A DNA stretch of 32,766 bases, taken from Candidatus Saccharimonadota bacterium. Its GTDB lineage: Bacteria > Patescibacteriota > Saccharimonadia > Saccharimonadales > UBA4665. Within the stretch, counting starts at the first letter, position 1; each line of letters opens with the position of its first letter. Location: NCBI GenBank assembly GCA_028286405.1, contig JAQBRP010000016.1, forward strand, positions 1 through 32,766, written 5' to 3'. The notes below the pieces were generated by a model. The model made no database searches. It was not told the DNA's origin and saw only the letters and a program-made list of their open reading frames with translations. Shown piece by piece: positions 24,118 to 32,763 of the stretch. The position numbers were made by a program, and so were the translations under genes.

Positions 24118-24717
24118 TTATTGCGCAGATTGATGCGGGGGTTCAGCAATACCCAGGGCGGTATCGGCTGCGAAGCGGCTCTGACCTTCCATGTCACCCC
24201 GTGCATTTATACTAATTTGATCCGTAGAGCTAACCATACGGTCATCAAAAGTTCCATCAAGTTTTGCCAAGCATAACAATGCTGCATACTCCCGGCTTGT
24301 CATGCTGGACACTGGTGCCGCATATTTATCAGGAGTTTTCTGTGTATCCTCGGTTATGCGTAGCGGCATAACATCTTCAATAGCTGCAAGTTGATCTATT
24401 TTTCGCAGAAAATACGTTCCCGCCTCTACGCGAAGTTGCTCGACTGTACGTAAGCCATCGACGACGGTAAGCTCTTGACCCGCGACGATGCCTGCATCAC
24501 CCCTCACTACTGGCCCTAAATGGCGATTAAGAATGTCCCCGAGCTCTCTGTTAAAGTGAAGAGCTGATGACAGACGCCCCACTGCCTGCTGCCGTGTTGC
24601 AGACGACACAACTAGCCGCTCACGTCCTCCATGATCTTGGGTCGCAAATAGGCGTGTGTAGCGCGTACCTAATCGTGATTCTTGAGGTGCTGGATCGGGT
24701 TTGGGGAAGTTTTCCAT
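24118..24717 (-). CDS. Hypothetical protein downstream of the FHA-transglutaminase gene
   Basis: 199-aa ORF in tandem (20-nt gap) with the FHA-transglutaminase gene; no recognised family. Confidence 0.6.
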   Translation of the reverse strand: MENFPKPDPAPQESRLGTRYTRLFATQDHGGRERLVVSSATRQQAVGRLSSALHFNRELGDILNRHLGPVVRGDAGIVAGQELTVVDGLRTVEQLRVEAGTYFLRKIDQLAAIEDVMPLRITEDTQKTPDKYAAPVSSMTSREYAALLCLAKLDGTFDDRMVSSTDQISINARGDMEGQSRFAADTALGIAEPPHQSAQ

Positions 24718-24737
24718 AGTTTAGAATAATTCTTGCT

Positions 24738-26075
24738 TTAAAACTGCATATCTATTTGGGTACTGTCACCTAGCACTCGGCTAACAACCGCGTTGCCGCT
24801 AAACTTCTGCATATAGGCATCCTTTTCACCCGAACGAAAATACTCCCAACGATCGGGCCTGTACGATAGGTTGGCCAAGCGACCAAAATAACGCTGGGCC
24901 GGGTCGATAATAAACACTTCGCCGTTAGCTGCAGTATAACGAGCCCATTCATGAGCTGCGTTGTCATGTACGCGTTGATTTACTTCAGCAGTCATACGAC
25001 CCGTGAGTAGACCACGCTCAGCTGCCTCGGATCCGAGCCAAGCAGCAGCAAGCGCCATCTGGCGGCACACTCCCTTCTTGCTATCCAGATACCAAGCAAG
25101 GTTAATCTTACGATGGTCGCTACCGCTTTTTTGCATCATTTCCGATATCTCATTCACATATGGAAGATCATATTCCATACTAGATGAGACAGCTCGGTGG
25201 ATGGCCGCCAACACAGCCTCTTCATCTAAGCCTCCTTCAGGACCCCAGCGACGGGTACTATCAAGGTCCTTCATAAATGCGTCGAAGAGCTCTTTGTAAG
25301 GTTGTGGGTCTTTATCTGGATCAACAACTATCGCTTCTGCTCCGGCACCCCAAGAGCGGATATCAACGGTCGCTTCGCCCTTTGGTCCAACTGTTGTATT
25401 ACGGGTAATGACTTTACGGCCAGCAAATTCGTCCTGCTCATTCAGTAATTGACGGCGACGCGCTAATTCTGAAGCGCTAATCGTGTGTTCCGACACATGA
25501 CTTTCGGTCGCAAAGACTTTACCCTTAAGACGAGTGCCGTTCGTAGAGGTCTCGTGCATAAATAGACGGGGGCCAAAGCTTGTTAGAGTAATGTGCTCCC
25601 GAGAGACACCCTCATCATACTGGAAACCTTTGCCCCATAACGCTTCGGCAGATACGGGAGTGTGCTTACCCTCGGCATGACCACTATCGGCAAAGCGACC
25701 AAGTGTTATACCCTTAGAGCGAACGGGCACGAAATGCTTATTCGCAATAGCGTTGCCAGCTTCATCAACATCCAGACCCTGCAGTACATAGATATTCCGC
25801 CCATCGGTACGATTTTTCATTCTCAAGATAGCCACATGTGCGTCCTGACTACTTATGCCACGCTCAGGGTTATCAACCTGGAGTACGATTTCTGCCACTA
25901 CACTAATGTCAGCTACGCTGTCTTGGGGGTGGAGGCCAATACTTTCAATATCATATATAGGTTCCTCGACCATGAACTCGGCTTCTGTTTGGCGTAACTC
26001 TTGCATACGTAGCAGATCGGTTCTCTCTTCTCGAGGAGCGGCAAGTGGGGCTTGATTGTGTGAGGCAACTGTCAT
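24738..26075 (-). CDS. FHA-domain/transglutaminase-like fusion protein
   Basis: FHA core GITLGRFAD...YDEGVSREHITLTSFGPRLFMHETSTNGTRLKG; transglutaminase-like triad region SKKGVCRQMALAAAWL (Cys), AAHEWARYT (His), VFIIDPAQ (Asp). Confidence 0.8.
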   Translation of the reverse strand: MTVASHNQAPLAAPREERTDLLRMQELRQTEAEFMVEEPIYDIESIGLHPQDSVADISVVAEIVLQVDNPERGISSQDAHVAILRMKNRTDGRNIYVLQGLDVDEAGNAIANKHFVPVRSKGITLGRFADSGHAEGKHTPVSAEALWGKGFQYDEGVSREHITLTSFGPRLFMHETSTNGTRLKGKVFATESHVSEHTISASELARRRQLLNEQDEFAGRKVITRNTTVGPKGEATVDIRSWGAGAEAIVVDPDKDPQPYKELFDAFMKDLDSTRRWGPEGGLDEEAVLAAIHRAVSSSMEYDLPYVNEISEMMQKSGSDHRKINLAWYLDSKKGVCRQMALAAAWLGSEAAERGLLTGRMTAEVNQRVHDNAAHEWARYTAANGEVFIIDPAQRYFGRLANLSYRPDRWEYFRSGEKDAYMQKFSGNAVVSRVLGDSTQIDMQF

Positions 26076-26098
26076 ATTTTTAGTGGTTTACTCTAAAA

Positions 26099-26127
26099 AT
26101 ATTAGCATAAGTTGTATAAAAAGTCAA
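26099..26127 (-). promoter_or_regulatory. Promoter of the FHA-transglutaminase unit
   Basis: TTGACT (26122-26127), 17-nt spacer, extended -10 TGC TAATAT (26099-26104). Confidence 0.8.
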
Positions 26128-26140
26128 TAAGGTGTTAGCG

Positions 26141-26515
26141 CTAGAGGCCGAGGTGGTGCTTGATTCGTTCAATAACGTCAGCTATAACGACTTGGGATTT
26201 GACCATGTAATCGTCTACCCCGAGTGATTCGGCGCGTTGCTTGTCGCTTTCTTGGCTGAGGGCGGTTAGCATAATAACCTTGAGGTTGGCGGTTTCGGGG
26301 GTATTGCGCAGAATGTCGAGCACGTCGAAGCCGCTGACTTTTGGCATCATAACATCGAGCAGTACCAGATCGGGTTTGTAGCTAATGGCGTCAGCTAGGG
26401 CGTCTTCGCCGTTGGCGACGCGGCGGACGTCAAAACCTTCGGCCTGGAGGCGCATAAGGTACACATTTGCCAGGGCGTCGTCGTCTTCAACCAGCAGGAT
26501 TCGTTTTGGGTGCAT
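26141..26515 (-). CDS. Stand-alone response regulator (intact receiver domain)
   Basis: ILLVEDDDALANVY, KPDLVLLDVMMPKVSGFDVL, VIMLTALSQ, DYMVKSQV: canonical DD/D/T/K set. Confidence 0.93.
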   Translation of the reverse strand: MHPKRILLVEDDDALANVYLMRLQAEGFDVRRVANGEDALADAISYKPDLVLLDVMMPKVSGFDVLDILRNTPETANLKVIMLTALSQESDKQRAESLGVDDYMVKSQVVIADVIERIKHHLGL

Positions 26516-26562
26516 ATTGCTTATGGTAGCTCAGATTGCCTCTGATGGCAAGGCGCGGACGA

Positions 26563-28158
26563 CTACTTTTGCCTAGCGATTGCTGCTTTAATGAAGCCGT
26601 CAAACATCGGGTGAGCCCGCACTGGACGACCCTTAAATTCAGGGTGGAATTGGCTGGCTAAGAAGAATGGGTGGTCGACGCCTTCAATGACTTCAACCAG
26701 ATTAGTCTGCGGGTTACGGCCAACTGCACGGATGCCCCAGCTTTCGTACTGCTCGACGTAATCGGCATTGCACTCGTAGCGGTGCCGGTGTCGTTCGATA
26801 ATCTTTTCGCTGCCATACACTTTGGCTGCCAGGCTGCCGGGCGTTAAGTCGCAATCATAATCGCCCAAGCGCATGGTGCCGCCGGTGCTTTCTTTGCCCT
26901 CTTGGCCAGCCATGGTGGCAATAACAGGATTAGTGGTGTCGGGGTCAACTTCAGTGGTGCTAGCGTCGGTTACGCCGTGTAAGCGAGCGGCCGCGATGAC
27001 GGCCATGTGCAAGCCGTAACAGAGGCCCAGGTATGGTAACTTAGTTTGCAGCGCCGTTTGGGCGGCTTTGATTTTGCCGTCCACGCCGCGAGTGCCGAAG
27101 CCGCCAGGCACCACAATACCATCGTAGGCGCTCAGATCGACCGCGTCATCGACTTTTGTGGCGTCGACCCACTCAATGTCGATACTGACGTCATTCCACC
27201 AGGCAGCGGCTTTCAGAGCCTCAAATACACACATGTACGTATCGGCGTTATCCATGTACTTGGCAACAATACCGATGGTGACTTTTTTGTCGTACTTGGT
27301 GGTGGCTCGTTTGACCATTTCGCGCCAGTCGCTGAGGTCGGGCTTGGTGGTTTGCAGGTCGAGCTTGCCGGCAATAACATCGGCGATACCTTCATCTTCG
27401 AGTGTTAAGGGGACGTCATAAATGCTGCGGGCATTGGGTAGCAGCGCTATTGCCTCTTCGCCGACGCCACAGAACTGACTAAGTTTGGTTTTAACACTGG
27501 GGGGTGGCATTGCTTCAGAACGGGCCATTAAAATGTCCGGTTGAATACCGAGGCCGCGAATTTCGCGGACCGAGTTTTGGGCGGGCTTGGTTTTGGTTTC
27601 TTTACTAGCGCCTAGATACGGCAGGTACACCAAGTGTACGTAGCAGCAGTTTTCACGACCGACGCGCATACTAAACTCACGAATCGCCTCTATAAAACTG
27701 AGCGATTCGTAGTCGCCCACGGTGCCGCCAATTTCGACGATGTGTACATCAAAGCCCTTGCCGGCTTCCTCAATAAAGTCTTGAATTTTGCTGGTGACTT
27801 GGGGAATAATTTGAACTGAACGACCTTCGTATTTGCCATTACGCTCGTCTTCAATCACTTGGCGCAGTACCCGACCACTCATTAAACTACTGATTTGGGT
27901 AAGCTCTTCGTCGATAAAGCGTTCATAGTGACCGAGGTCGAGGTCAGTTTCGGCGCCGTCTTTGGTCACAAAGCATTCGCCATGTTCGCGAGGGTTTAAT
28001 AAGCCGGCATCGACATTCAAGTACGGGTCACATTTTTGGAGGTTAACCGAGAGCCCGCGGGCTTTTAAGAGGTTGGCAATTGAGGCGGCGGTGATACCCT
28101 TGCCGAGCCCGGAAAGTACACCACCAGTAACAAAAATATACTTCGTCGGCTTTGTCGC
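26563..28158 (-). CDS. pyrG: CTP synthase
   Basis: KYIFVTGGVLSGLGKGITAASIANLLKARG, CDPYLNVDAGLLNPREHGE, GATase domain VPGGFGTRG, LGLCYGLHMAV, SQFHPEFKGRP. Start taken as GTG at 28158 with SD AGAGG. Confidence 0.95.
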   Translation of the reverse strand, partial: ATKPTKYIFVTGGVLSGLGKGITAASIANLLKARGLSVNLQKCDPYLNVDAGLLNPREHGECFVTKDGAETDLDLGHYERFIDEELTQISSLMSGRVLRQVIEDERNGKYEGRSVQIIPQVTSKIQDFIEEAGKGFDVHIVEIGGTVGDYESLSFIEAIREFSMRVGRENCCYVHLVYLPYLGASKETKTKPAQNSVREIRGLGIQPDILMARSEAMPPPSVKTKLSQFCGVGEEAIALLPNARSIYDVPLTLEDEGIADVIAGKLDLQTTKPDLSDWREMVKRATTKYDKKVTIGIVAKYMDNADTYMCVFEALKAAAWWNDVSIDIEWVDATKVDDAVDLSAYDGIVVPGGFGTRGVDGKIKAAQTALQTKLPYLGLCYGLHMAVIAAARLHGVTDASTTEVDPDTTNPVIATMAGQEGKESTGGTMRLGDYDCDLTPGSLAAKVYGSEKIIERHRHRYECNADYVEQYESWGIRAVGRNPQTNLVEVIEGVDHPFFLASQFHPEFKGRPVRAHPMFDGFIKAAIARQK

Positions 28159-28194
28159 CACGCTAAACACCTCTGCCCTCTTTATTTCTCACCA

Positions 28195-28200
28195 ATCATA
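28195..28200 (-). promoter_or_regulatory. Extended -10 (TGC TATGAT) upstream of pyrG
   Basis: Minus strand TTGTGAGCCAGCGAGCGGCTGTGCTATGAT; 18-nt spacer to TTGTGA. Confidence 0.55.
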
Positions 28201-28226
28201 GCACAGCCGCTCGCTGGCTCACAAGG

Positions 28227-29459
28227 TTATTTAGCTAGGTAAGCTTGGGCTGCTTTGAGCTGCGTGTCGTTAGTAGCTTTGGCGTCGGCGTCGCTGAGCG
28301 CCACCTTCTGATCGGGCGTAATGCCTTGGTGGTTGATGTTCTTGCCATTGGGGCGGAACCAGCTAGCCACGGTGACTTTAAGTTGGCTATCATCACCGAA
28401 GTTAATAATGCGTTGCACGACGCCTTTGCCGTAGCTCTTTTCGCCAATAATGTAGGCGTGCTTGTTGTCGTGCAGGGCGGCGGCCACAATTTCGGAAGCC
28501 GAGGCCGAACCATCGTTAATCAGCACTACCGTTGGCATGCTAGCTAGTTGGGCGCTGCCAGTAGACTGGTAGGTTTGTATAACCGTGTTGCCGCGCTTTT
28601 CTTGCATAATCAGCTGGTTTTCGGGTAGCCATTCGCTGGCAATCGATACGGCGGTGTCGACTTGCCCACCGGGGTTATTGCGCAAATCGAGCACCATGCC
28701 CTTAACGCCATCCTGCTTAAACTTAGCGGCAGCTTGATGTACCAGGCCGGCGGTGTCAGCACCGAAGGTGCTGACTTGCAGGTAGCCAACGTTACCGTCA
28801 AGGGTTTTGGTGGTCACGCTTGGAATGTGGATGGTTTCGCGGGTAATTTCGAGTACCAGGGCTTCCGTGCCGCCGCGGACAAGCTGCAGCTTCACTTTGC
28901 TGCCCGACGTGCCGCGAATCGCTTTTACCGCATCGTCCACCGACATGCCGACAGTGGTCTTGCCGTTCACCGTGGCAATGACGTCCCTAGGCTTAATGCC
29001 AGCTTTTTCGGCTGGCGTACCAGCGATTGGTGCAATTACCTGAATGTTGCCCTGCTCGTTTTTGCCAAGTTCGGCTCCAATGCCGCTAAACTGTCCTTGC
29101 AGGCTGTCGTTAAATGACTGGGCTTCAGTTGGCGTGAAGTAGCTGGTGTATGGGTCCTTCGTAGCTTCGGCCAGGCCGTGCTTGAGGCCATTAATAAGCT
29201 GTGATTCGGTGAGTTTGCCGTCGTAGTTTTCAATGAGTGACTTGTAAACATCGTTAACTGCCGAGTAATTCAAGGTTTCGGGCAAACTACCGTTACGACC
29301 GGTGCTGTGTGACCAGCTAATAGTGCCGTTGCCGACGTTGACGCCCCCGGCAAAAACTGCCGCCACCAACACCAAGACGCCAATGCTGCGCAATGCTTTA
29401 CTACGCCATAAGCGCTTCGGCTGACCAGTCGAAGACTGCTGTGTTTGTTTCCCTCTCAT
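28227..29459 (-). CDS. S41-family C-terminal processing peptidase (CtpA-like)
   Basis: N-terminal TM, PDZ (GAELGKNEQGNIQVIAPIAGTPAEKAGIKPRDVIATVNGKTT), catalytic VLINDGSASASEIVAAAL and GEKSYGKGVVQ. Confidence 0.94.
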   Translation of the reverse strand: MRGKQTQQSSTGQPKRLWRSKALRSIGVLVLVAAVFAGGVNVGNGTISWSHSTGRNGSLPETLNYSAVNDVYKSLIENYDGKLTESQLINGLKHGLAEATKDPYTSYFTPTEAQSFNDSLQGQFSGIGAELGKNEQGNIQVIAPIAGTPAEKAGIKPRDVIATVNGKTTVGMSVDDAVKAIRGTSGSKVKLQLVRGGTEALVLEITRETIHIPSVTTKTLDGNVGYLQVSTFGADTAGLVHQAAAKFKQDGVKGMVLDLRNNPGGQVDTAVSIASEWLPENQLIMQEKRGNTVIQTYQSTGSAQLASMPTVVLINDGSASASEIVAAALHDNKHAYIIGEKSYGKGVVQRIINFGDDSQLKVTVASWFRPNGKNINHQGITPDQKVALSDADAKATNDTQLKAAQAYLAK

Positions 29460-29468
29460 CTAGCCTAG

Positions 29469-29474
29469 ATTATA
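29469..29474 (-). promoter_or_regulatory. -10 box TATAAT upstream of the S41 peptidase gene
   Basis: Minus strand CGCTATAATCTAGGCTAGATGAG; predicted 3-nt UTR. Confidence 0.5.
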
Positions 29475-29479
29475 GCGAT

Positions 29480-30622
29480 TTATTGCCAGTCGCGCCACTG
29501 ATAAGACAGTCGACCATCAAGCTGAGCATTATATTGCGAGACATAAATTCGGTCACCGCTGACGGCTTCAACATACATAACGTGACCCCAGGTTCCGCTG
29601 TTACTAACGGCGATGTCGCCAACTGCTGGAGAGCTGTAAACTGGAATGTTAGCGGCCCGGGCCCGATCGTCCCAATTCTTGGCGTTGCCCCAACCGTATG
29701 GTGCGCTGCGGCCGGAGGCCTCGACTGCCCAGGCGGCGTAGGAAACACATTGGCGAGTGCAGTAGCCCCACTTGTCGGGACCGTCGTTATCGTTACAGCC
29801 GGGAGCGGTACTCATACTAAAGCCGGCGTTGGCATATGGATAGTCACTTGGGCTAAAGTCACGTACAGCACCCGAGAAGCGAACAAAGGCGTAGCCACCA
29901 CTCGATACGGATGACGAATTGTTAGCCGCACGTTGGGCGGCAATCAGGGCGTTCAGCTTGGACTGGTTTTGGGAAGTCTGGGCGTTGTAGGCCACTTGTT
30001 GCGACTTGTTATATGACAGTAACGAAGACTGCTCGGCCCGGTCGGAGCTCAGCTGAGATGCCTGGGCGCGCTGTTGGGCCAGCAAACTGGCGACCTGTTC
30101 ACGCTGGGTTTGCAGTTGAGCCTGCAGCTTGGCGATCTTATCAAGGCTGGTCTGAATCGAGTTCTGCACGGCCGTGCGGTTCTCTTCTTTATCAACGTAA
30201 TCGCTCAAGTTATTACTGGTAGCTAGCGATTCAATAGTCGTCATGTGACCTTCGATGTACATAGCCCGCAAATCGGCACCCAGCACTTTCTTTTGATAAT
30301 CCACTTGGGCCTGCGCGTCGGCGATTTCCTTCTCTAGCCGTGCCTGTTCGGCTTGGTTGACGTTAATCTGGCCCTGCACGATGTTAATTTGCGACTGCAA
30401 ACGCGAAACGGCATCTTGATAGCTGACGGCTTGGTTCTTTAAGTCGTTAACGGCGTTTTTGCTAGCAGTAATCTGGTTGGTGCAGTCGGCAATGGTGCTA
30501 CAGGTGGCTGCTGCCCAGGCCGTTTTAACGCCCGGAAAGGTAGTGTACGAAATCAACAGGCCAAGCATGATGGCCGCGAATATTTTACCGGTAGTAGTCA
30601 CTTTTTTAGTTGTTTTTTGCAT
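29480..30622 (-). CDS. Exported coiled-coil CHAP-domain peptidoglycan hydrolase (PcsB-like architecture)
   Basis: Signal/TM segment, long coiled coil (DLKNQAVSYQDAVSRLQSQINIVQGQ...), CHAP domain GYCTRQCVSYAAWAVEASG and WGHVMYVEAV. Start reassigned to MQKTTKKVTTTGK. Confidence 0.88.
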   Translation of the reverse strand: MQKTTKKVTTTGKIFAAIMLGLLISYTTFPGVKTAWAAATCSTIADCTNQITASKNAVNDLKNQAVSYQDAVSRLQSQINIVQGQINVNQAEQARLEKEIADAQAQVDYQKKVLGADLRAMYIEGHMTTIESLATSNNLSDYVDKEENRTAVQNSIQTSLDKIAKLQAQLQTQREQVASLLAQQRAQASQLSSDRAEQSSLLSYNKSQQVAYNAQTSQNQSKLNALIAAQRAANNSSSVSSGGYAFVRFSGAVRDFSPSDYPYANAGFSMSTAPGCNDNDGPDKWGYCTRQCVSYAAWAVEASGRSAPYGWGNAKNWDDRARAANIPVYSSPAVGDIAVSNSGTWGHVMYVEAVSGDRIYVSQYNAQLDGRLSYQWRDWQ

Positions 30623-30726
30623 CGCGTTTTTGTTATTTAAGCGTAACCGTATTTTAGCACGAGTTGTCAACGTTGCCTACTCTCCGCCCACCATGAGACG
30701 AGTTTTAGTTGCTGTAGAATTTTTGC

Positions 30727-31671
30727 CTATTTCGTTTTGAATTTTAGATACCGACGGGTCGCAATAAGAGAAGAAGCGGTACCTATTACGATACCAAGCA
30801 CAAGCTGGAAGGTCAAGAACGCAAAGAAGTGATCGGCAAAGTACTGACTGGCAAAGTTAATGTCCAGCAGCCCTAGACTGCTCGCCTGTAGCGCACTACT
30901 GCTAGCCACAAACGCCGAGTTAATAATTAATATTGAGATAATGGCTGACAGCAGCCCATAAATCGCGCTCTCAACTACGTAGGGTCCTCGAATGTACCAG
31001 TTACTGGCCCCTAGCAGACGCATGATTTTGATTTCGTCGCGGCGGTTAAAGATAGCCATCTGAATGGTGTTAAAGATAATTAACGCCGAAACGACTGCAA
31101 ACACCACAATGCCGGCAATGCCAATTTTTTGCAGAATGTCGGCCGCATGGCTAATATTCTCGATAGCTTTCTGCCGGTCGCCAGAATACGACGGCGAACC
31201 TTCAGTTTGTAAATCGGCTATCGACTTTTGGGTCAGGAAATTCTTAATGTCTTGGATCTTATTAAGTTCGTGCGGCTTAATATTAATGGTTGCCGGAATC
31301 GGGTTATCCGACAAGCTGGCGGCAGTAGCTAGGGTTTCGTTGTCGGCATTTTGGTCGATGTAGCGCCTAAGGGCAGCTTCTTTGTTGAGGTATCGGACGC
31401 TTTCGACGTTAGGTAGCTGCTTGAGTTGGCTTGTTAGCTTTACACCCTGTGCTTCGGTGGTCGTATCCTTTAAGTACACAGAGACATCAATTTTGTCGGC
31501 AATGTCATTGATAGTATGCGTCAAGGTGGCATTGGTAATAACTGAAAATAGGACAATCGTCAGCGTGATGACCATGACAGCTACGGCGGCAATGGCCAGG
31601 CTGGCGTTGCGGATAAAGTTCACGATGCCCGCGTGTATGATTCGACCGAAGGTAATCCACTTGCGTTTCAT
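30727..31671 (-). CDS. ftsX: Cell division ABC transporter permease FtsX
   Basis: Four-TM layout, N-terminal IIHAGIVNFIRNASLAIAAVAVMVITLTIVLF, extracytoplasmic KIDVSVYLKDTTTEAQ; pairs with ftsE. Confidence 0.93.
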   Translation of the reverse strand: MKRKWITFGRIIHAGIVNFIRNASLAIAAVAVMVITLTIVLFSVITNATLTHTINDIADKIDVSVYLKDTTTEAQGVKLTSQLKQLPNVESVRYLNKEAALRRYIDQNADNETLATAASLSDNPIPATINIKPHELNKIQDIKNFLTQKSIADLQTEGSPSYSGDRQKAIENISHAADILQKIGIAGIVVFAVVSALIIFNTIQMAIFNRRDEIKIMRLLGASNWYIRGPYVVESAIYGLLSAIISILIINSAFVASSSALQASSLGLLDINFASQYFADHFFAFLTFQLVLGIVIGTASSLIATRRYLKFKTK

Positions 31672-31672
31672 A

Positions 31673-32371
31673 TTACTTTCCCTTGGTGTCCACAGTGTAT
31701 GAACCGTTGGCGCGGTCGCTGGCCACCTTACCGTGATCCAGGGTGACGACCCGGCGCTTCAGTTTGTTAACAATGTCTTGGTTGTGAGTGGTTAATAGCA
31801 CCGTGGTACCATAGCGGTTAATTTTTTCTAATACCTTAATGACATCCCAAGCATGCTTGGGGTCGAGGTTACCAGTGGGTTCGTCGGCAATTAAAATGCG
31901 GGGTTGGCGGACGATTGCCCTGGCAATTGCCACCCGCTGACGCTCACCACCAGAGAGCTGCATGGGCATGCTGTTCTCTTTGCCCTTCAAGTTCACAATG
32001 TCGAGTACTTTGGGCACGGTGTGCTTAATTTCTTTGCGGCCCATGCCAACAATTTCGAGCGCAAAGGCCACGTTTTCAAACACCGTGCGATTCGGCAACA
32101 ATTTAAAGTCCTGGAACACTACGCCAATCTTGCGGCGTAGCAGCGGAATGTCCTTATCTTTTAGCTTGTCGTAGTCGATGCCGCCAATAATAATCTTGCC
32201 GCTGGTGGGACGCTCTTCACGAGTTAATAAGCGCAGCAGCGTCGTTTTACCAGCACCGCTCTGCCCGACCACAATGACAAACTCTTTGGGCTCAACATGG
32301 AGGCTAATACGGTCGAGTGATGGCCCGGCGGCCTTGTTATAGGTTTTACTGACCCGATCCAACAATATCAT
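31673..32371 (-). CDS. ftsE: Cell division ATP-binding protein FtsE
   Basis: Walker A GQSGAGKTTLLRLL, VFQDFKLLPNRTVFENVAF, LSGGERQRVAIARAIVRQPRILIADEPTGNLDP. Confidence 0.95.
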   Translation of the reverse strand: MILLDRVSKTYNKAAGPSLDRISLHVEPKEFVIVVGQSGAGKTTLLRLLTREERPTSGKIIIGGIDYDKLKDKDIPLLRRKIGVVFQDFKLLPNRTVFENVAFALEIVGMGRKEIKHTVPKVLDIVNLKGKENSMPMQLSGGERQRVAIARAIVRQPRILIADEPTGNLDPKHAWDVIKVLEKINRYGTTVLLTTHNQDIVNKLKRRVVTLDHGKVASDRANGSYTVDTKGK

Positions 32372-32378
32372 TAGCAAT

Positions 32379-32384
32379 ATTGTA
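32379..32384 (-). promoter_or_regulatory. Extended -10 (TGC TACAAT) upstream of ftsE
   Basis: Minus strand CTTATGCTACAATATTGCTAATGATATTG; predicted 1-nt UTR. Confidence 0.55.
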
Positions 32385-32406
32385 GCATAAGCAGCAAGCT
32401 ATTGAG

Positions 32407-32763
32407 CTAGGTTAAGGGTGCTGCTGGGCCTGTTTTTTCAAGTTTACCGATAAGCTTTCTTTGGGCAATCATGACGTCAATCGGCGAACGACGGGTTAGG
32501 ACACCGTCAACTATCTGCTCTGCAAAGTCTACAAATAATTCCGGTTCGGAGGGGCCCACCCCAAAGAGCGTGCGTGTATTCAGGCGACAAATATCCGGAT
32601 GGGAACGCCAGTGGGCATTCCTGATCGACTTAATTTGAGCCCTATATTCTCCTTCGTCAATCATGGTGCCGTCCGAGTAGATCGTCAGATCCCAGTTATA
32701 GTTCATACCGTCGATCTTCTGGCCTCTCGATTCTTGACGTGCATAACTTGGTTTGGCACGCAA
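32407..32763 (-). CDS. Hypothetical protein, probably truncated by the window edge
   Basis: Open reading frame to the edge; the listed start is a TTG only 4 nt from the window end, so the true start is uncertain. Confidence 0.5.
   Translation of the reverse strand: MRAKPSYARQESRGQKIDGMNYNWDLTIYSDGTMIDEGEYRAQIKSIRNAHWRSHPDICRLNTRTLFGVGPSEPELFVDFAEQIVDGVLTRRSPIDVMIAQRKLIGKLEKTGPAAPLT

Noticed and set aside
24094-24118. Terminator between rpmA and the convergent 24118-24717 gene
   Set aside because: AACCAA...TTGGGTT pairs only with a bulge and has no proper T-tract; too weak to call.
30623-30670. TTG-initiated N-terminal extension of the CHAP protein
   Set aside because: The extension MTTRAKIRLRLNNKNA is encoded by promoter-like sequence (TGCTAAAAT); MQKTTKK at 30622 precedes the signal/TM segment.
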